The notes under the pieces: model-generated
Seen by the model: the letters and a program-made list of their open reading frames with translations, nothing else
Told to the model about the DNA's origin: nothing
The model's database searches: none
From: Tannerella sp.
GTDB taxonomy: Bacteria; Bacteroidota; Bacteroidia; Bacteroidales; Tannerellaceae
NCBI GenBank assembly: GCA_031269635.1
Contig: JAISYY010000166.1
Span: 1 to 15,588 of the forward strand
Length of the DNA stretch: 15,588 nt
Reading direction: 5' to 3'
Position numbers and translations under genes: made by a program
Shown here: positions 1 through 7,570 of the stretch, one piece after another
How positions within the stretch are numbered: position 1 is the stretch's first letter
Layout: every line of letters begins with the position of its first letter

Positions 1-135
1 TCACGGGACACCGGAAAAGCCGTTATATTTTGTTTGTTTCGCATCTCTAAAATGATCTTCTTGAATGGCTGATTTAAATTTATGTTGCAAATGTCTTGGA
101 TATTTCGTAATATTGCACGTTTAAATTATGATATT

Positions 136-579
136 ATGGATATTTATAGCGATCTGGAAAGGCTGAAAAAGCTTTTGGACGAAGGTGCGATTACGCAGGA
201 GGAATATGAGCGTGAGAAAGCGCGTTTATTATCTTCGCACTATTCCGTCAATCCTGCGGGGTGGGATTTGGGTATTGATGAAAAATCATTCGTTGTGCTG
301 ATGCATGCGTCACAATTCCTGTCAAGTTTTATTGCTCCTTTAGTCATGTGGCTTCTGTTCAAGGAAAAGAGCCGTCTTGTCGATGAAGCCGGCAAGAACA
401 TCCTTAATTTTGAGCTGAGCTATCTTATCTATTGCCTGGCATTGTGTCTGACGTGCGTGGGAAGTGTACTGGTGCCTGTTGTGGCAATACTTATGATTGT
501 ATTCATTGTTATCGCCATGATAAAAGCGCTTAACGGCGAGAACTGGATTTATCCGCTTTCCATTCGTTTTCTGAAATAA
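136..579 (+). CDS. Small DUF4870-family membrane protein with SHOCT-like N-terminus
   Basis: This is a small integral membrane protein of unknown function. The N-terminus (about residues 1-32 from the ATG at 136) is an acidic/basic helix reading DLERLKKLLDEGAITQEEYE, the pattern of SHOCT-type short C-terminal-like helices. It is followed by a hydrophobic block with the DUF4870 layout: a first membrane segment (HASQFLSSFIAPLVMWLLF), a polar loop with DEAGKNILNFELS, then one long or two short hydrophobic segments before a basic tail. An in-frame ATG at 82 would add 18 residues, but these look like translated leader sequence, so 136 is preferred. No Shine-Dalgarno site helps, as is usual in this phylum. 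The stop is 34 bases before the preferred pyrK start, so the genes may be co-transcribed. Family assignment is from recognition of the motif order; the role is unknown. Confidence 0.75.
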   Translation: MDIYSDLERLKKLLDEGAITQEEYEREKARLLSSHYSVNPAGWDLGIDEKSFVVLMHASQFLSSFIAPLVMWLLFKEKSRLVDEAGKNILNFELSYLIYCLALCLTCVGSVLVPVVAILMIVFIVIAMIKALNGENWIYPLSIRFLK

Positions 580-613
580 TTATCCGCTTTATTCCCGGAG
601 AATGACAGGACGA

Positions 614-1393
614 ATGAAAAAATACCTGATAGATATGAAAGTGACGGAGAACGTACGTCTCCATCCTAAATATTGCCTGCTGAAACTGACGGCTGACCGT
701 AAACTGCCGGCGATGATACCCGGACAGTTTGTCCAGGTGCGCGTCGACGGTTCCCCGCAGACGTTCCTCCGCCGGCCTATATCCGTGAATTACGTGGACA
801 GGCAGGCGAATGAACTTTGGCTTCTTATACAGCTGGTAGGTGAGGGAACGCGGCGCATGGCGGAATATCAGGCCGGCGACGTCGTGAATCTCCTGCTTCC
901 TTTGGGCAACGGCTTTTCCGTGCCGCAGATTCCGCTTGCGTCGAAACTGCTCCTCATCGGCGGCGGCGTCGGGGCGGCTCCCCTGCTTTTCCTGGGCGAT
1001 ACGCTGAAGAGCGTAGGTTTTACGCCCGAATTTTTACTCGGGGCGCGTACGAAGGACGACATCGTGCAACTCCCGGAATTTGAAAAGACGGGCGCAACGT
1101 ACGTTACGACCGAAGACGGCTCCGCAGGCGAAAAAGGATTCGTGACAAATCATTCCGTCCTTGCGGCGAAGACGTTCGACCGGATCTATACCTGCGGGCC
1201 TGAACCGATGATGCTTGCCGTCGCGGGATATGCAAAAGCGGCGGGAATACCGTGCGATGTATCTCTCGAAAACAGGATGGCTTGCGGGATAGGAGCGTGC
1301 CTGTGCTGCGTCGAAAAGACGGTGAAGGGAAACGTTTGCGTATGTACGGAAGGACCTGTGTTTAATATAAATCAACTGACATGGCAGATTTGA
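614..1393 (+). CDS. pyrK: Dihydroorotate dehydrogenase B, electron-transfer subunit PyrK
   Basis: PyrK passes electrons from the PyrD FMN through a [2Fe-2S] cluster and FAD to NAD+ in de novo pyrimidine synthesis; it is cytosolic. Numbered from the ATG at 614, the protein has an FAD-binding RRPIS motif (53-57), a nucleotide-binding GGGVGAAP stretch (about 116-123) and a CGPEPMM motif near residue 194, all typical of the ferredoxin-reductase fold. The C-terminal cluster ligands are Cys224, 229, 232 and 244, giving the PyrK spacing C-x4-C-x2-C-x11-C. Two extra cysteines (231 and 242) lie within the motif. Length (259 aa) is normal. An ATG at 602 would add MTGR; 614 (MKKYLID) matches the usual family start better. 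The stop codon lies 13 bases inside pyrD, consistent with translational coupling and equal subunit supply. Confidence 0.95.
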   Translation: MKKYLIDMKVTENVRLHPKYCLLKLTADRKLPAMIPGQFVQVRVDGSPQTFLRRPISVNYVDRQANELWLLIQLVGEGTRRMAEYQAGDVVNLLLPLGNGFSVPQIPLASKLLLIGGGVGAAPLLFLGDTLKSVGFTPEFLLGARTKDDIVQLPEFEKTGATYVTTEDGSAGEKGFVTNHSVLAAKTFDRIYTCGPEPMMLAVAGYAKAAGIPCDVSLENRMACGIGACLCCVEKTVKGNVCVCTEGPVFNINQLTWQI

Positions 1394-2298
1394 CGGCGAC
1401 CCTGGGCGCAATGACAATGAAGAATCCGGTTATGACGGCATCCGGCACGTTCGGATACGGGCCGGAATATGCGGATTTTATGGATCTCTCCGCACTGGGA
1501 GGGATCATCGTGAAAGGCACTACCCTCGAGGCACGTGAAGGGAATCCCGGTCCGCGTATGGCGGAAACGCCTTCGGGGATGCTTAATGCCGTAGGCTTGC
1601 AGAATAAAGGGGCCGATTATTTTATAAAAGAGATCTATCCTGTGATACGCGGGATAGATACGAATATGATTGTTAACGTAAGCGGTTCGTCGGTCGATAC
1701 GTATGTCGGGTGTGCCGAAAAAATAGCGGCGCTGGAACATATACCGGCTATCGAACTGAATATTTCGTGTCCGAACGTGAAGCAGGGCGGGATGGCCTTT
1801 GGCGTATGCACCTCGTCTGCCGCCGGGGTTGTTCGAGCGGTTCGCAGGGTGTATCCGAAGGTGATGATCGTCAAGCTGTCGCCTAACGTGACGGATGTAA
1901 CGGAGATCGCCCGTGCGGTTGAGGCGGAAGGCGCGGACGCCGTTTCGCTTATCAACACCCTGCTGGGTATGGCGATTGATGCGGAGAAACGCAGGCCCGT
2001 GCTGTCGACGGTTACCGGCGGGCTGTCCGGCCCGTGTGTAAAACCGGTCGCTCTGCGCATGGTATGGCAGACGGCGCGCGCCGTTAAGATACCGGTAGTC
2101 GGGCTTGGCGGTATTTCTTCGTGGAAAGACGCCGTCGAGTTTATGCTTGCGGGAGCTGCGGCCGTACAGATTGGAACGTATAATTTCGTAGATCCGGAAA
2201 TATCGGTGAAAGTCGTTACGGGGATTAATGATTATTGCGACCGGCACGGGTTCCGTTCGGCTCGCGAATTAACGGGGGCGATGGAATGGGAACGGTAA
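1381..2298 (+). CDS. pyrD: Dihydroorotate dehydrogenase class 1B, catalytic subunit PyrD
   Basis: PyrD oxidises dihydroorotate to orotate with FMN, the fourth step of UMP synthesis. The 305-aa protein is a TIM barrel of normal length. Visible hallmarks are the N-terminal NPVMTASGTFGYG segment (15-27), KGTTLEAREGNP (45-56), the active-site loop ELNISCPNVKQGG with Cys130 as the expected catalytic base (class 1B and 1A use Cys where class 2 uses Ser), VKLSPNVTD, INTLLGM, GGLSGP and the phosphate-binding GLGGISSWKDA plus GAAAVQIGT near the C-terminus. Presence of pyrK directly upstream confirms the NAD-dependent B type. The start overlaps the pyrK end by 13 bases. Its 3' end overlaps a possible start (2286) of the following LRR gene. 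Confidence 0.96.
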   Translation: MADLTATLGAMTMKNPVMTASGTFGYGPEYADFMDLSALGGIIVKGTTLEAREGNPGPRMAETPSGMLNAVGLQNKGADYFIKEIYPVIRGIDTNMIVNVSGSSVDTYVGCAEKIAALEHIPAIELNISCPNVKQGGMAFGVCTSSAAGVVRAVRRVYPKVMIVKLSPNVTDVTEIARAVEAEGADAVSLINTLLGMAIDAEKRRPVLSTVTGGLSGPCVKPVALRMVWQTARAVKIPVVGLGGISSWKDAVEFMLAGAAAVQIGTYNFVDPEISVKVVTGINDYCDRHGFRSARELTGAMEWER

Positions 2299-2303
2299 AC
2301 GGT

Positions 2304-4496
2304 ATGGGGAAATATTGGGCAGGCTTCGTTTTGTGTTTATTCTTTGGCGGGGAGGCGCTGTCCCAGGCTGTTTATATTCCGGACAGGGAATTTAAAGCCT
2401 TTCTGGTGGCGCATTTCGACGCTGACGGCGATGGCGAAATCTCGGAGCCGGAGGCAAAAGCCGTTACACGGATGAAATTTTCTACCGAAACGATTTCTTC
2501 CATTGAGGGGATAGCATATTTTACGGAACTGGAGGAGCTGGACTGTTCGCCCGCCAACCCCTTTGCGAAGGGCTTGCTTGCGTCATTTGACATAAGCCGT
2601 AACCGGTCGCTCCGGAAACTGTCCTGTTACAACAACTCGCTGGATACGCTGGACATCCGCCATAACCCGCTGTTGACGGACTTGAATTGCCGGAACAACC
2701 GGATAAAAACGCTCGACGCCGGGCATAATCCCTTACTGGAAGAATTGATTTGCGACGACAACGAAATAGAAACGCTCGACCTCAGCCGGTGTGAAGCGCT
2801 GACCTACCTCAGTTGTAGCCGGAACGCGCTCGCGTCGCTGCATATCGGCGCGTGTGCGATATTGCGTTTCCTGGACTGTTCGGGAAACCTCCTTACAGCG
2901 CTGGACGCCGGCAATAATCCCGCCTTGTGGAAAATGAACTGTTCACATAACCGGCTGACGAAACTGGATGTGAGCCGCCAGGCCGCTCTCAGTGACCTGG
3001 ATTGCGGGAGTAACCGCATTGATACGCTCGACGTCAGCCGCAATGCCGCCCTGAGCGAACTGGAATGTAGCATAAACAAACTGGCTTCGCTGGATGTGAG
3101 CCGTAACGGGAACCTGAAAAATTTGTACTGCAACGCCATGCCGACGCTGCAATCCGTTTATTTCAGCCGGGAGAATGTGCTCCGCAAAATAAGTTATTCG
3201 AAGGAGGCAACCGTTCTTTATGCCGTTGATGAAGCCGGCATTACCCATGTTCCTGTTTTCGAAAAGGAAGAAGAGGCGCTTACGATGGTAACGCCGGAGA
3301 CGCCGGCCGGGAAACGCCGCATGAAGGATGCGGACGGTAGCGCTGCGGGCGGACGCAGGAAAACGGAACAGCGCACGTTTACGGACGAAGAAATAAGCGA
3401 ATCGGAACGGAAAAAACGGGAAGTGCGCCGGATGGCGGAAGCCAATCGCCGGTATGTTGAGGTGAAGCGTGCGGAGAAAGAGGCTAAACGCGAAGAACTG
3501 CGTTCGTTCACGGGCCGGATATCATTCCCCGATTCGGCTTTTCGCGTTTATGCCGTATCAAATTTTGATGTGAACGGCGACGGTTTTGTTTCCGGGCCGG
3601 AAGCGAGGGCGGTTAAGGCGGTCGACTGTTCGGGACGGGACATCGCGTCGCTTGAAGGAATCGCCTATTTCACATCGCTCGAAACGCTTGTATGCCGCCG
3701 GAACAGGATTACGGAACTGGATTTGAGTTTCAATCCTTCGCTTGCGGCGCTTGATTGCAGCCGTAACAAGTTGAATCAGCTTGATGTAAGGGAAAACCGG
3801 CGGCTGACAAGCCTGCGCTGTTCGAATAACAATTTAGTCGTTATAGATGTCGGCAATAATACGCTCTTAACGGAATTGCGTTGTAGTTCGACGCGCCTTA
3901 TTGAACTTGATGTAAGTGCAAATACAAAACTTACAGCGCTGGAATGTGGCAACAATCATCTGGAAGCGCTGGATTTGAGCCGGAACCTTTCCCTTGACAC
4001 CCTTGTATGCAACGGTAACAAGCTGAAAGGCCTCTCCACGGGACACCTCGTCCGGCTTGCAAAACTTGATTGCAGCGGGAACCTGATGGAGAATGTCATC
4101 GTTTCCCGTAACAAGGCATTAAAAGAACTCAACTGCAGTAATAACCGGCTGTCGGCGATTGACGTTTCGGAAAATCAATCCCTCGTAACGCTCGATTGCG
4201 GTAATAATTTCCTGGCATACGTCAACCTGACGAAAAACCGCTTGCTGGAAAATTACTATTGCTACGGTAACCGGATGGAACGCATAGACGTCAGCGAGAT
4301 TCCTTCGGTGAAGCATCTCCGCTGCATGAACAACCTCGTGACGGAGATCGACATACGTGCGCATTCTTCGCTGAAAATAGTGGAACTCGCCCCGATGCCA
4401 TCGTTGAAAGTCTTGCGTTGCAGGGGCCTCTTCATGTATACATCCCTGGTATATCCATACACAACAACGGTAGCCTTGGACAAAAACAGCAATTAA
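2304..4496 (+). CDS. Secreted two-module EF-hand / leucine-rich-repeat protein
   Basis: This is an exported repeat protein, probably a binding or adhesion surface; no enzyme domain is seen. From the ATG at 2304 (730 aa) it starts with a signal peptide (MGKYWAGFVLCLFFGGEALS, cleavage likely after ALS). ATGs at 2286 or 2235 in the same frame would overlap pyrD. Module A has an EF-hand-type loop DADGDGEISEPE (39-50) followed by ten LRRs (76-291), nine of them exactly 21 residues. Module B has a second loop DVNGDGFVSGPE (422-433) and twelve 21-residue LRRs (459-710). The repeat pattern LxxLxCxxNxLxxLDVSxNxx is the short nested LRR type called IRREKO, known in Bacteroidetes and Treponema. A Lys/Arg/Glu-rich linker (about 319-405), probably helical, separates the modules. 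The 57 residues around each EF loop align without gaps at about 51% identity, so the gene arose by internal duplication. No T9SS sorting domain or lipobox is visible. Confidence 0.88.
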   Translation: MGKYWAGFVLCLFFGGEALSQAVYIPDREFKAFLVAHFDADGDGEISEPEAKAVTRMKFSTETISSIEGIAYFTELEELDCSPANPFAKGLLASFDISRNRSLRKLSCYNNSLDTLDIRHNPLLTDLNCRNNRIKTLDAGHNPLLEELICDDNEIETLDLSRCEALTYLSCSRNALASLHIGACAILRFLDCSGNLLTALDAGNNPALWKMNCSHNRLTKLDVSRQAALSDLDCGSNRIDTLDVSRNAALSELECSINKLASLDVSRNGNLKNLYCNAMPTLQSVYFSRENVLRKISYSKEATVLYAVDEAGITHVPVFEKEEEALTMVTPETPAGKRRMKDADGSAAGGRRKTEQRTFTDEEISESERKKREVRRMAEANRRYVEVKRAEKEAKREELRSFTGRISFPDSAFRVYAVSNFDVNGDGFVSGPEARAVKAVDCSGRDIASLEGIAYFTSLETLVCRRNRITELDLSFNPSLAALDCSRNKLNQLDVRENRRLTSLRCSNNNLVVIDVGNNTLLTELRCSSTRLIELDVSANTKLTALECGNNHLEALDLSRNLSLDTLVCNGNKLKGLSTGHLVRLAKLDCSGNLMENVIVSRNKALKELNCSNNRLSAIDVSENQSLVTLDCGNNFLAYVNLTKNRLLENYYCYGNRMERIDVSEIPSVKHLRCMNNLVTEIDIRAHSSLKIVELAPMPSLKVLRCRGLFMYTSLVYPYTTTVALDKNSN
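2418..2453 (+). other. EF-hand-like calcium loop, module A
   Basis: The twelve encoded residues are DADGDGEISEPE, with Asp, Asp, Asp, Ser and Glu at loop positions 1, 3, 5, 9 and 12: a complete canonical calcium-binding loop. The segment is followed directly by the first LRR. Calcium binding is inferred from the motif only. Confidence 0.75.
2529..3176 (+). repeat. LRR array A, ten repeats (nine of 63 bp)
   Basis: This encodes ten consecutive leucine-rich repeats. The first carries a six-residue insertion (27 residues); the other nine are exactly 21 residues (63 bp) each. All ten have Cys at repeat position 6. The last two or three units drift from consensus, forming a likely C-terminal cap. 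Confidence 0.85.
3567..3602 (+). other. EF-hand-like calcium loop, module B
   Basis: The encoded residues DVNGDGFVSGPE repeat the module A loop with Asp, Asn, Asp, Ser and Glu at positions 1, 3, 5, 9 and 12, all acceptable calcium ligands. It lies 383 codons downstream of the first loop in the same reading frame. Confidence 0.75.
3678..4433 (+). repeat. LRR array B, twelve 63-bp repeats
   Basis: This encodes twelve uninterrupted 21-residue leucine-rich repeats. Eleven have Cys at position 6; the twelfth has Glu there and probably caps the solenoid. The closing unit (MPSLKVL) resembles the closing unit of array A (MPTLQSV), supporting duplication of a whole module including its cap. Confidence 0.85.
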
Positions 4497-4535
4497 TTCG
4501 TAATTCGTAATTCGTAATTTTTAATTCTTAATTCT
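4494..4535 (+). repeat. Six tandem 7-bp repeats (TAATTCG and variants) filling the intergenic gap
   Basis: The units are TAATTCG three times, then TAATTTT, then TAATTCT twice: 42 bases with no interruption. The first unit supplies the TAA stop codon of the LRR gene. The last ends one base before the ATG of the next gene, so the repeat is the whole spacer. Unit length is not a multiple of three, but copy changes would not disturb either reading frame, only the spacing. No promoter or terminator is visible in it. Confidence 0.95.
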
Positions 4536-4536
4536 C

Positions 4537-5799
4537 ATGGTGGATAATATAAAGAAAAACCATTTCATACCGCTGCTTGCAGCATGTTTTATAATTTTTG
4601 CTCCGGGATGTACGGACAAGGGCGACGGCGTGACGGATCCCGAACTTCCGGACACGCCGGAAAATGTTTCCTTTGAAATACTGGCGGAATATTCGTTTGA
4701 CGACTTGAAAAAGATGGAAAAAAACGTTGTCGGCAATTCCCTGTCGGCTTTTTTTAATATAGTCGGTAATGATGTAAAGTATGCAGGCGACGTGCAGATT
4801 CGTGCTTACAAAGTCGTAGTGGAAACGGATTATCCGGCCGGGTCGGCGACGAAAATAAATCTGTCGGGACTGCTGATCGCGCCTCCGCAGGAAGAAGGAC
4901 GCAAGTACCGGCAGGTCGTCGCGCCTCCCTATACGTATGTAATGAAACAGGACGCGCCCACGTTGCGCGTGGCGGACGGCAACCTCGATTCCTACCTGAT
5001 GTTCTGGCTGCTTGAAGCCTACCGGCACGGTTTTGCGGTTATGATACCCGACTATCCGGGTTTTGGCGATTCGTACGGCCGGTGTTATATCCCTTACGTT
5101 GAAAAAGAAACGATGGTGCGCACGACGGTTGAATACGTAGAAGCCGCCCGGTCCGTACTCGTAAAGGAAAAATATGACAGGAAGGACGGGTTCGTCCTGT
5201 CGGGATATTCGCTTGGCGCCTACGTGTCGCTTCAGCTGGCGCGCGCGTTTGAGACGAACGCATCGCCGGAAGACGTGGCGGTCGACCTGCTCGTTGCGGG
5301 AGGCGCTCCCTGCGACCTGCTCCACGAAGCCAACCTGATCCGGGCTTCCGAAAATACCCCTCAATCCCACCTGTTTCCGCTGGCATTGCTGGGCTATAAG
5401 AAAAACAGCTATCCGCACCTCTCGATGGCGGATTACCTGAAAGAGCCTTATGCCTCCGGGGCCGCGCTTTATCTGGACGGGCAGCATAATGATTTCGAGG
5501 ATTTTTTTCCGAACAGGACGTCGGATTTGTTTACCGAAAAATTCTTGAAAAACGAAGGCATGGATGAAATTAACGGGATACTTGAAGCCAACAGCGTGAA
5601 ACCCTGGAAGAATAAGTGCCGGTTCGTCATGATTCACGGGACGGAGGATGAGACCGTCTATTACCGGCAGGCGAAAGTTTTTTCGGAAGAGCAGGAGAAA
5701 TACGGGGGAAGCGTATCCTTCGTCGATGTCGTCGGGACGCATACGAGTGCAGGCGTACTGTTTTTCCTGAGACTGTATGCCGAACTGGAAAATTTATGA
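4537..5799 (+). CDS. Lipoprotein alpha/beta hydrolase (secreted lipase/esterase-like)
   Basis: This is a predicted envelope-anchored serine hydrolase of 420 aa. The N-terminus (KK, then LLAACFIIFAPGC) is a lipoprotein signal with the lipid-modified Cys at 25, so the product should be attached to a membrane, probably the outer one. The hydrolase fold is shown by PDYPGFGDS (171-179) and the nucleophile elbow GYSLG with Ser225. A plausible acid is Asp371 in HGTEDETV, and a plausible base is His402 in GTHTSAG, in the expected order Ser-Asp-His. The overall pattern is closest to secretory lipases and peptidase-like esterases of the alpha/beta hydrolase clan; the substrate is unknown. It follows the LRR gene with only the 7-bp repeat array between them, so it is probably in the same transcript. 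A hydrophobic insertion between residues 260 and 350 may form a lid. Confidence 0.85.
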   Translation: MVDNIKKNHFIPLLAACFIIFAPGCTDKGDGVTDPELPDTPENVSFEILAEYSFDDLKKMEKNVVGNSLSAFFNIVGNDVKYAGDVQIRAYKVVVETDYPAGSATKINLSGLLIAPPQEEGRKYRQVVAPPYTYVMKQDAPTLRVADGNLDSYLMFWLLEAYRHGFAVMIPDYPGFGDSYGRCYIPYVEKETMVRTTVEYVEAARSVLVKEKYDRKDGFVLSGYSLGAYVSLQLARAFETNASPEDVAVDLLVAGGAPCDLLHEANLIRASENTPQSHLFPLALLGYKKNSYPHLSMADYLKEPYASGAALYLDGQHNDFEDFFPNRTSDLFTEKFLKNEGMDEINGILEANSVKPWKNKCRFVMIHGTEDETVYYRQAKVFSEEQEKYGGSVSFVDVVGTHTSAGVLFFLRLYAELENL

Positions 5800-5816
5800 T
5801 TTTTACGGATATAGGA

Positions 5817-5846
5817 TTGTCGTTGTAATAAAAATCCTTACATTTG
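5817..5846 (+). promoter_or_regulatory. Bacteroides-type promoter for the antiporter gene
   Basis: A -33 TTG at 5817-5819 is followed after 19 bases by TACATTTG (5839-5846), a full match to the Bacteroidetes -7 consensus TAnnTTTG with its usual spacing. Transcription would start near 5853 and leave a leader of about 95 bases before the ATG at 5950. A weak 6-bp inverted repeat (AGGATT/AATCCT, 5813-5838) overlaps the spacer. Confidence 0.6.
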
Positions 5847-5847
5847 T

Positions 5848-5877
5848 CATCAGATTCATTAAATATGAATCATGATG
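5848..5877. repeat. Inverted repeat at the predicted 5' end of the antiporter mRNA
   Basis: GATTCAT (5853-5859) and ATGAATC (5865-5871) form a perfect 7-bp stem with a 5-base loop. CATCA/TGATG outside extends it to 12 bp with one bulged A. It lies directly after the -7 element, so it could be an operator or a 5' mRNA-stabilising hairpin. It lacks a U run, so it is not an obvious terminator for the hydrolase gene. Confidence 0.6.
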
Positions 5878-5949
5878 TAAGCCGGATACGCCGGGAGATT
5901 GTTTTTGTGTTATGTATTGTGTGATTTTAATAACTAAAATACGAATGAT

Positions 5950-7452
5950 ATGGATTATTCAAATATTACGATAGAAAATGTCGTTTTGGTAGGTTCGCTG
6001 TTGTTGTTTATCAGTATTATAGCCGGGAAGACGGGTTACAAGTTCGGCGTTCCGACGCTGGTGCTGTTCCTGGTCGTCGGTATGATATTCGGGTACGACG
6101 GGGTGGGGCTGGAGTTTTCAAGCCCTAAGACGGCGCAGCTGATAGGCGTCCTGGCGTTGAATATCATATTGTTTTCCGGCGGTATGGATACGAAGTTTTC
6201 GGAAATAAAGCCCGTCCTGCCGCAGGGTGTTATTCTGGCTACGTTCGGCGTTTTGTTTACGGCGCTGATTACGGGCGTTTTCATTTATTTCGTTACCCGG
6301 CATGTTTTTGCGGCCATATCGTTCTCGTTCCTGGAGGCGATCCTCCTGGCGTCCGTCATGTCGTCGACGGATTCGGCTTCGGTTTTTGCGATCCTGGGGG
6401 CGAAGGGGCTTGTGCTGAAGGAGCGTCTTCGTCCGCTGCTGGAGCTTGAGAGCGGTAGTAACGACCCGATGGCATACCTGCTGACAATCACTTTCATCCA
6501 GTTTATACAAATAGGGGAGGGGAGTCTCTGGTCCGTCGCCGTGACGTTTGTCCTGCAACTTGTCATCGGGGCGGCGCTGGGTTACCTGCTCGGACGCCTG
6601 GCCGTACGGATGATAAACCGTATCAATATTGACAACAAATCGCTGTATCCGGTGCTTTTGCTGACGCTGCTGTTCATCGTTTTTTCGGTGACGTATTATC
6701 TCAAGGGTAACGGATACCTGGCCGTCTATATCAGCGGGCTTGTCGTCGGAAATTCCAAGTTCATACACAAGAGGACGTCCAAAAAATTCATGGACGGTAT
6801 GACGTGGCTTTTCCAGATTGTTATGTTCCTGACGCTGGGGCTTCTCGTCAATCCGTCGGAGTTGCTGCCGATAGCGGGCATTGGCCTGGCCATAGGCTTT
6901 TTTATGATATTCGTTTCGCGTCCGGTGGCGGTTTGGCTGTGCCTGGCGCCGTTCCGCAAGATGTCGTACAATGCGAGGCATTATATTTCGTGGGTCGGTC
7001 TGCGCGGCGCGGCGCCGATCCTGTTTGCCACCTATCCGTTGACGGCAGATATACACGTTGGGGAAATCATATTCAACATCGTGTTTTTTGTGACGCTGAT
7101 GTCGTTGCTGATACAGGGCACGACCGTTCCGGCGGTGGCAAGGTGGCTGGGTCTTGCCGGCGTGAGCAAGCCCGAAAATAAACTCTCGACGTTCGACGTC
7201 GATCTGTCGGATGACATCAAGTCGAGCATGTCGGAACTTACGCTGTTGCCGGAACACCTGACCGGCGGAAACCGCATAATGGATCTGCCGATGCCGGAAA
7301 ATACGCTTGTCGTTATGGTAAAAAGAGACGAACGCTACTTCGTCCCCACCGGTTCCACAACGCTCGAAGCCGGCGATGTCATGCTGCTGATTTCCGATAA
7401 CGACAGGACGCTCGAAGACACTTACGGCCAGATGAGTCACACGAAAGCATAA
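5950..7452 (+). CDS. Potassium (or sodium)/proton antiporter, CPA1/NhaP2-like
   Basis: This is an inner-membrane cation/proton exchanger for pH and K+ or Na+ balance. The 500-aa protein has about 12-13 hydrophobic segments over residues 1-400. Family hallmarks are SSTDSASVFAIL (138-149), the ion-binding ELESGSNDP motif with Asp172, and WVGLRGAAPI (348-357). After the membrane domain a soluble tail (about 415-500) contains a TrkA-C/RCK_C-like fold (NTLVVMVKRDERYFVPTGSTTL, then AGDVMLLIS), as in NhaP2/CvrA, which may sense nucleotides or ions. It is shorter than E. coli NhaP2 because the final extra domain is absent. The ATG at 5950 gives a normal N-terminus. The gene has its own promoter and a probable terminator at 7632-7674, so it looks monocistronic. 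Cation specificity cannot be told from sequence alone. Confidence 0.93.
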   Translation: MDYSNITIENVVLVGSLLLFISIIAGKTGYKFGVPTLVLFLVVGMIFGYDGVGLEFSSPKTAQLIGVLALNIILFSGGMDTKFSEIKPVLPQGVILATFGVLFTALITGVFIYFVTRHVFAAISFSFLEAILLASVMSSTDSASVFAILGAKGLVLKERLRPLLELESGSNDPMAYLLTITFIQFIQIGEGSLWSVAVTFVLQLVIGAALGYLLGRLAVRMINRINIDNKSLYPVLLLTLLFIVFSVTYYLKGNGYLAVYISGLVVGNSKFIHKRTSKKFMDGMTWLFQIVMFLTLGLLVNPSELLPIAGIGLAIGFFMIFVSRPVAVWLCLAPFRKMSYNARHYISWVGLRGAAPILFATYPLTADIHVGEIIFNIVFFVTLMSLLIQGTTVPAVARWLGLAGVSKPENKLSTFDVDLSDDIKSSMSELTLLPEHLTGGNRIMDLPMPENTLVVMVKRDERYFVPTGSTTLEAGDVMLLISDNDRTLEDTYGQMSHTKA

Positions 7453-7558
7453 AAAGAGGTATATTCTATTCAGATTACAAGGGGGATGTCGGCGATAGCG
7501 ACCGTTAAGCGGTAGAATCGGAATAATGCAAACTTCCTTTCACTTGACGACAGGGTTG

Positions 7559-7569
7559 TGCACTGTGCA
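7559..7569. repeat. 11-bp palindrome TGCACTGTGCA
   Basis: This is a perfect 5-bp inverted repeat around one central base. It lies within the untranslated region after the antiporter gene, two bases before a short direct repeat. It could be a protein-binding site, but no promoter match is seen next to it. Confidence 0.35.
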
Positions 7570-7570
7570 T

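Noticed and set aside
24..36. TATATTTTG near the left edge as a promoter for the DUF4870 gene
   Set aside because: It misses the TAnnTTTG consensus by one base of spacing, and too little upstream sequence is available to judge a -33 element.
1..81. Possible tail of an upstream gene at the window edge
   Set aside because: All three forward frames stop within about 72 bases and none of the short translations has recognisable character.
1372..2247. 291-codon minus-strand open frame opposite pyrD
   Set aside because: It is a basic, His/Arg-rich translation with no domain, fully antisense to a conserved housekeeping gene.
4528..5742. Long open frame (404 codons) on the minus strand opposite the hydrolase gene
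   Set aside because: It is antisense to a gene with a clear signal peptide and catalytic motifs; the translation is rich in Arg, His and Gln with no recognisable domain, as expected from codon bias of the sense gene.
6118..7440. 440-codon minus-strand open frame opposite the antiporter
   Set aside because: The product is a highly basic, low-complexity Arg/Gln/His sequence with no membrane segment or motif. The sense strand is a clear CPA1 antiporter.
7491..7520. Hairpin with ACCG/CGGT and CGAT/ATCG stems after the antiporter stop
   Set aside because: The stems are short with an internal loop and there is no T run, so it is neither a convincing terminator nor a recognisable RNA element.
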